DNA of 64,000 bases from JAHELQ01 sp964491915 (GTDB taxonomy: Bacteria; Acidobacteriota; Aminicenantia; UBA2199). The position numbers and the translations under genes were made by a program. Shown piece after piece: positions 62,970 through 64,000 of this stretch. The notes below the pieces were generated by a model, which made no database searches, had not been told where the DNA came from, and saw only the letters and a list, made by a program, of their open reading frames with translations. Positions within the stretch are counted from its first letter, which is position 1; every line of letters begins with the position of its first letter. The stretch spans positions 1 to 64,000 of the forward strand of contig CAZBHS010000030.1 in assembly GCA_964491915.1 (NCBI GenBank). The letters are read 5' to 3'.

Positions 62970-63632
62970 CTACAAATTATATTCCAGAGTGAAGCCGAAG
63001 ATGTGGATGCTCTCCCGCTCGAACAAATCCTGTATTATCTGGAAGTGGTAGAATAGTTTGAGCGAGGTCTTCTTCTTGAGCTTCCAATCGGCGCCCACTG
63101 TCAGCCGTGACTTTTCGCGGGAATTGATCGTGTCGTCTGAAATGAAGAACAGTTCGCCGCCGGCAAAGGGTCTGATTGTCCGCTTCCCCGCGAGAGAAAT
63201 TCGCAAACGGGCGCGAACGGTAGTGTCCGCTGTTTGGCCCGCCGTTGATTCCCGTTCTCCTTGCAAGCGGATATTGAACCGTATTGGATTCAGCGTCCAT
63301 TTAAACTTCACCCATGTTCCGATTCTGTGGCGAATGTCCGTCGCCCGGTTGGTGAGGCGGTAATGAGCGCCCATGTCCAACCATTTTGCCATCCGGTACT
63401 CGAAGCCGATCTGGGAGATGTTGCTTTTTAGTTCCGATATATTTTTATGATACCTGAGCTCGCCGGAGAAGTAACACTCCAGTTTCTTTGACGCGTTCAC
63501 CGAAATTGTGAGCCCCTCCCATAATTGCGTATCTTCAGATTTTTCGAGCTGCTGCTGGCCCAGAGAATAGACGGTTGTCGCCATAATCGCCGAACAAATA
63601 GTAAATGCGATGAGTGTTGCCGGTTTCATCAT
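62970..63632 (-). CDS. DUF2490 outer-membrane protein
   Basis: 220 residues. Signal peptide (LIAFTICSAIMATTVYSLG), then alternating strands with the DUF2490 pattern (TQLWEGLTISVNASKKLECY, SGELRYHKNISELKSN, GFEYRMAKWLDMGAHYRLTN, RFNIRLQGERES) and a C-terminal strand ending GFTLEYNL. An outer-membrane barrel of ten to twelve strands is likely. It sits between the DUF4956 and CotH genes on one transcript (6- and 17-base gaps). Confidence 0.85.
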   Translation of the reverse strand: MMKPATLIAFTICSAIMATTVYSLGQQQLEKSEDTQLWEGLTISVNASKKLECYFSGELRYHKNISELKSNISQIGFEYRMAKWLDMGAHYRLTNRATDIRHRIGTWVKFKWTLNPIRFNIRLQGERESTAGQTADTTVRARLRISLAGKRTIRPFAGGELFFISDDTINSREKSRLTVGADWKLKKKTSLKLFYHFQIIQDLFERESIHIFGFTLEYNL

Positions 63633-63638
63633 CCCCTC

Positions 63639-63998
63639 CTATCCCCGCTCTTCATCCGCGGCGGCATTGTAAAATACAGTCAGCAACGCGGTGTCCCGCA
63701 GGAAATTGATTTTTTCGATCTGCACCCGGTAGATGTCGAGGCCGGTCCGGTTTCGCAAATCCTCCAGAAGGGCTTCTGAGTTTCCCGGACGGATCAATTC
63801 TATTTTTTCGTATTCGACGGCCTTTGATTGCTCCGGCGACAATAACCGGCTGCCGTCCATGATTATTGTACCGGCGATGATGACGATATTGCAAAAGATC
63901 AATTCCAGGTGCCATCCGTTGATGGTGGCCAGGCCATTGATGGCTCCCAAAGTGATGACCAGGAATTGGTAGGTCATTTCCCTGATTGGAATTGTTTC
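63639..63998 (-). CDS. DUF4956 membrane protein (partial, N-terminus beyond the right edge)
   Basis: The frame runs to the right edge without a start. The part seen has the typical end of DUF4956 proteins: ETIPIREMTYQFLVITLGAI at the edge, then a hydrophobic helix (LELIFCNIVIIAGTIIM) and a ferredoxin-like C-terminal domain (LLEDLRNRTGLDIYRVQIEK). Here IPIREMTYQF suggests the family's start lies some 100 residues further out. Proteins of this family occur with polyphosphate polymerases and CotH. Confidence 0.85.
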   Translation of the reverse strand, partial: ETIPIREMTYQFLVITLGAINGLATINGWHLELIFCNIVIIAGTIIMDGSRLLSPEQSKAVEYEKIELIRPGNSEALLEDLRNRTGLDIYRVQIEKINFLRDTALLTVFYNAAADEERG

Positions 63999-64000
63999 GG

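Overview
The window comes from a Gram-negative, probably anaerobic bacterium. Outer-membrane barrels, a TonB-type protein, many lipoproteins and Tat substrates point to a Gram-negative envelope. A four-subunit 2-oxoacid:ferredoxin oxidoreductase and radical SAM enzymes point to anaerobic metabolism. Several features together (double-glycine leader peptides of the KKLSLKK type, a CHAT-ATPase-TPR protein, a Reg_prop propeller fused to an AraC domain) recall candidate-phylum genomes near Acidobacteriota such as Aminicenantes; this placement is an inference, because no rRNA or other taxonomic marker is present. No tRNA, rRNA, CRISPR array or insertion sequence was seen.

Layout. 1-3.8 kb: end of a TPR protein, lepA, a methyltransferase, tatA. 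3.8-9.2 kb: an accessory stretch with three palindromic operator-like sites, a four-helix-bundle protein, an ABC-2 permease fused to a decayed ATPase domain, two secreted paralogues and a small RiPP-like precursor. 9.5-15.2 kb (minus strand): glmS, UDP-glucose dehydrogenase and UDP-glucuronate epimerase, then a TonB-type protein preceded by a small PqqD-like protein. 15.3-23 kb: a defence island, with a two-gene restriction-modification system bracketed by imperfect direct repeats followed by a CHAT-STAND-TPR protein. 23-31 kb: a secreted propeller, a membrane propeller-AraC regulator, a lipoprotein, two more RiPP-like precursors, small membrane proteins and an outer-membrane barrel.

31-45 kb is mostly housekeeping: rmuC, an aminotransferase, a lipoprotein, three minor pseudopilins, then ftsY-ribD-ribE-ribBA-HEAT-MBL hydrolase, a radical SAM protein, a DUF4846 protein and a duplicated membrane protein. 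45.1-49.1 kb holds an unrecognised two-gene module: an HD-domain protein fused to a KaiC-like ATPase, and a second KaiC-like protein. 49-53.3 kb (minus): tyrS and korDABC. 53.4-57.7 kb: two small ORFs and an AmmeMemoRadiSam cluster (MEMO1-AMMECR1 fusion, DUF362, radical SAM). 57.7-64 kb (minus): pntAA-pntAB-pntB with a PAS/degenerate-GGDEF gene, then a CotH-DUF2490-DUF4956 group cut by the right edge.

Two things recur. Many genes have easily read sigma70-type promoters (TTGxxx, 16-17 bp, TATAAT), and at least three start codons lie only 6-9 bases after the -10 box, which predicts leaderless mRNAs. Overlapping start/stop codons (ATGA, TAATG, TGATG) tie the kor, pnt, rib, restriction-modification and HD-KaiC genes into translationally coupled pairs.
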